Program-made: the position numbers and the translations under genes | NCBI GenBank assembly: GCA_029975055.1 | Contig: JARKPU010000001.1 | Location: 62,001 to 126,000 of the forward strand | Direction: 5' to 3' | Length of the DNA: 64,000 bases | Source of the DNA: Anaerolinea sp. | GTDB lineage: Bacteria > Chloroflexota > Anaerolineae > Anaerolineales > Anaerolineaceae | In this document: positions 62,955-64,000 of the stretch, piece by piece | How the letters are laid out: each line of letters starts with the position of its first letter | Numbering within the stretch: the stretch's first letter is position 1 | The notes under the pieces: model-generated | The model's input: the letters and a program-made list of their open reading frames with translations, nothing else | What the model was told of the DNA's origin: nothing | Databases searched by the model: none

Positions 62955-64000
62955 CTAATCCATCACAATCACTTTGGTGATCTCCTTGCCCTCGGCATCC
63001 AGCACATGCACCGCGCAGGCCATGCAGGGGTCAAAGGAGTGCACCGTTCGCAGGATTTCGACCGGCTGGTTCGGGTCGGCGACCGGCGTGCCCACCAGAG
63101 CGGCCTCGTAAGCCCCTGGCAGCCCGTTTGCGTCGCGCGGAGAACCGTTCCAGGTGGATGGCACAATCGCCTGGTAATTGGCGATCTTCCGGTCTTTGAT
63201 GTGGATCCAGTGGCCCAAAGCGCCGCGCGGAGCCTCCGACCAGCCCCACCCCATCGCCTCGGCGGGCCAGGTCTCGGGGTACCAGCGCGAGCCTTCGTGG
63301 ATGCGCAGGTCGCCTGTGGCGATGTTGGCCGCCAGTTCGCGCGTCCACGGCTCGAGCTGCTCGGCCAGGACGATCGTCTCCACGCAGCGCGCCGCCACCC
63401 GCCCGAGGGTGGAGAACAACGCGCTTGCCGGTGCGTTCAGCTTTTGCAGCACGGCATCCACCCAATACTTCACCCGCTCGTGGCCCGAGACGTAGGCGAT
63501 CAACATGCGCGCCAGCGGCCCGACTTCCATCGATTTACCGTCGTAGCGCGGCGACTTGAGCCAGGAATACTTGCCCTCGGTGTCGAGGAATTCATAAGGC
63601 GGTTTTGGCCCGGTGTAATTGGGGGTCGTCTCGCCCGCCGAGGGGTGAAGGCCGGCGCTCTCATCGGCGTAGCTGAACCACGAATGGGTGACATACTCGT
63701 TGATCTTTTGCGGGTCAAGCGGAAGCACCTGGCTGAGGTCGCGGTTCAGGATAATCCCGCGCGGGAAGAACAGGTGGCTGGGGTTGTTGGGGTCGAAGTC
63801 GTCGATGAGCGGCAGGTCGCCGTAGGCCAGGAAGTTCCCCAGCCCCTCGCCAAGCCCGGCCCACTCCAGGTAGAACGGCGCCACCGCCAGCACATCCGGC
63901 AGGTACACCTTCTCGACAAACTCTTTGGCTTTCGCGAAGAGCGAGAGCAGCTGGGCGATTTTATCTGCATTGATCGCCGCCTGGCTGTTCGGGTCGATCG
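62955..64000 (-). CDS. [NiFe]-hydrogenase large subunit, C-terminal part (cut by window edge)
   Basis: The frame stays open to the right edge; 348 residues are visible. The C-terminal nickel-binding motif DPCMACAVH is followed by 16 residues ending VIVMD, the expected cleaved extension. The DPCxACxVH form suggests a group 1-like (uptake) enzyme, but the N-terminal L1 motif and small subunit lie outside the window. Supports H2 oxidation or evolution in an anaerobic lifestyle. Confidence 0.92.
   Translation of the reverse strand, partial: IDPNSQAAINADKIAQLLSLFAKAKEFVEKVYLPDVLAVAPFYLEWAGLGEGLGNFLAYGDLPLIDDFDPNNPSHLFFPRGIILNRDLSQVLPLDPQKINEYVTHSWFSYADESAGLHPSAGETTPNYTGPKPPYEFLDTEGKYSWLKSPRYDGKSMEVGPLARMLIAYVSGHERVKYWVDAVLQKLNAPASALFSTLGRVAARCVETIVLAEQLEPWTRELAANIATGDLRIHEGSRWYPETWPAEAMGWGWSEAPRGALGHWIHIKDRKIANYQAIVPSTWNGSPRDANGLPGAYEAALVGTPVADPNQPVEILRTVHSFDPCMACAVHVLDAEGKEITKVIVMD

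Noticed and set aside
1..64000. CRISPR arrays, tRNA or rRNA genes, insertion sequences, phage genes
   Set aside because: No repeat-spacer pattern, cloverleaf or transposase motif was seen; the only tandem repeats code protein linkers.

Overview
The window looks like a chromosomal segment of a monoderm member of the Chloroflexota, most plausibly of the Anaerolineae. This is an inference from protein style (secreted proteins with Pro/Thr-rich stalks, DUF11 repeats and a recurring short [IVY]-[FY]-[LI]-P-x-[IV]-[MV]-N segment), from moderate-to-high GC content, and from a Wzx/Wzy-type polysaccharide locus with no outer-membrane exporter. No rRNA, tRNA, CRISPR array, transposase or phage gene was found.

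Layout. (1) 1-2500: a minus-strand MacB/LolD-like ABC operon (two ATPases and a permease cut by the window edge), divergent from a TetR-type regulator, with a near-consensus promoter and candidate operator between them. (2) 3.1-4.5 kb: a YbdG/MscS-type channel ending in a bidirectional terminator. (3) 4.5-47.4 kb: about 43 kb of almost gap-free minus-strand genes for a cell-surface polysaccharide. Reading downstream from 47.4 kb it encodes acyltransferases, glycosyltransferases, a B12/radical-SAM protein, a diamino-sugar set (aminotransferase, NAD-dependent dehydrogenase, N-acetyltransferase, UDP-GlcNAc 2-epimerase type), an FAD oxidoreductase, four multi-spanning GT-C-like proteins, giant secreted proteins, a Wzx flippase, a Wzy/WaaL-type ligase/polymerase, a polyprenyl-phosphate sugar transferase, heptose-sugar genes (an SIS isomerase fused to a GAF domain, and an HddA-like kinase), and finally a Wzz/BY-kinase. 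Many junctions are 4-bp ATGA overlaps. The leader contains an exact 8-bp match to the ops core known from RfaH-controlled operons.

(4) 48.0-55.5 kb (plus strand): a GmhB-like heptose bisphosphate phosphatase with a TATAAT box so close to the ATG that its mRNA is probably leaderless, two secreted proteins, and an epimerase/glycosyltransferase pair behind a strong promoter and a hairpin-rich leader. (5) 55.6-59.6 kb (minus): an iron operon of a membrane-tethered DtxR-FeoA-FeoA fusion, FeoB split into GTPase and permease genes, and a DtxR regulator. A 22-bp perfect-arm palindrome covers the -10 box of its promoter.

(6) 59.7-62.3 kb (minus): a two-gene unit of a caspase-like protease and a membrane-anchored beta-propeller protein. 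They share a homologous coiled-coil-like module, C-terminal in one and N-terminal in the other. This is the best candidate for an undescribed sensing/proteolysis system in the window. (7) 62.4-64.0 kb (minus): the end of a [NiFe]-hydrogenase operon (large subunit C-terminus and its maturation endopeptidase) with a clear terminator.
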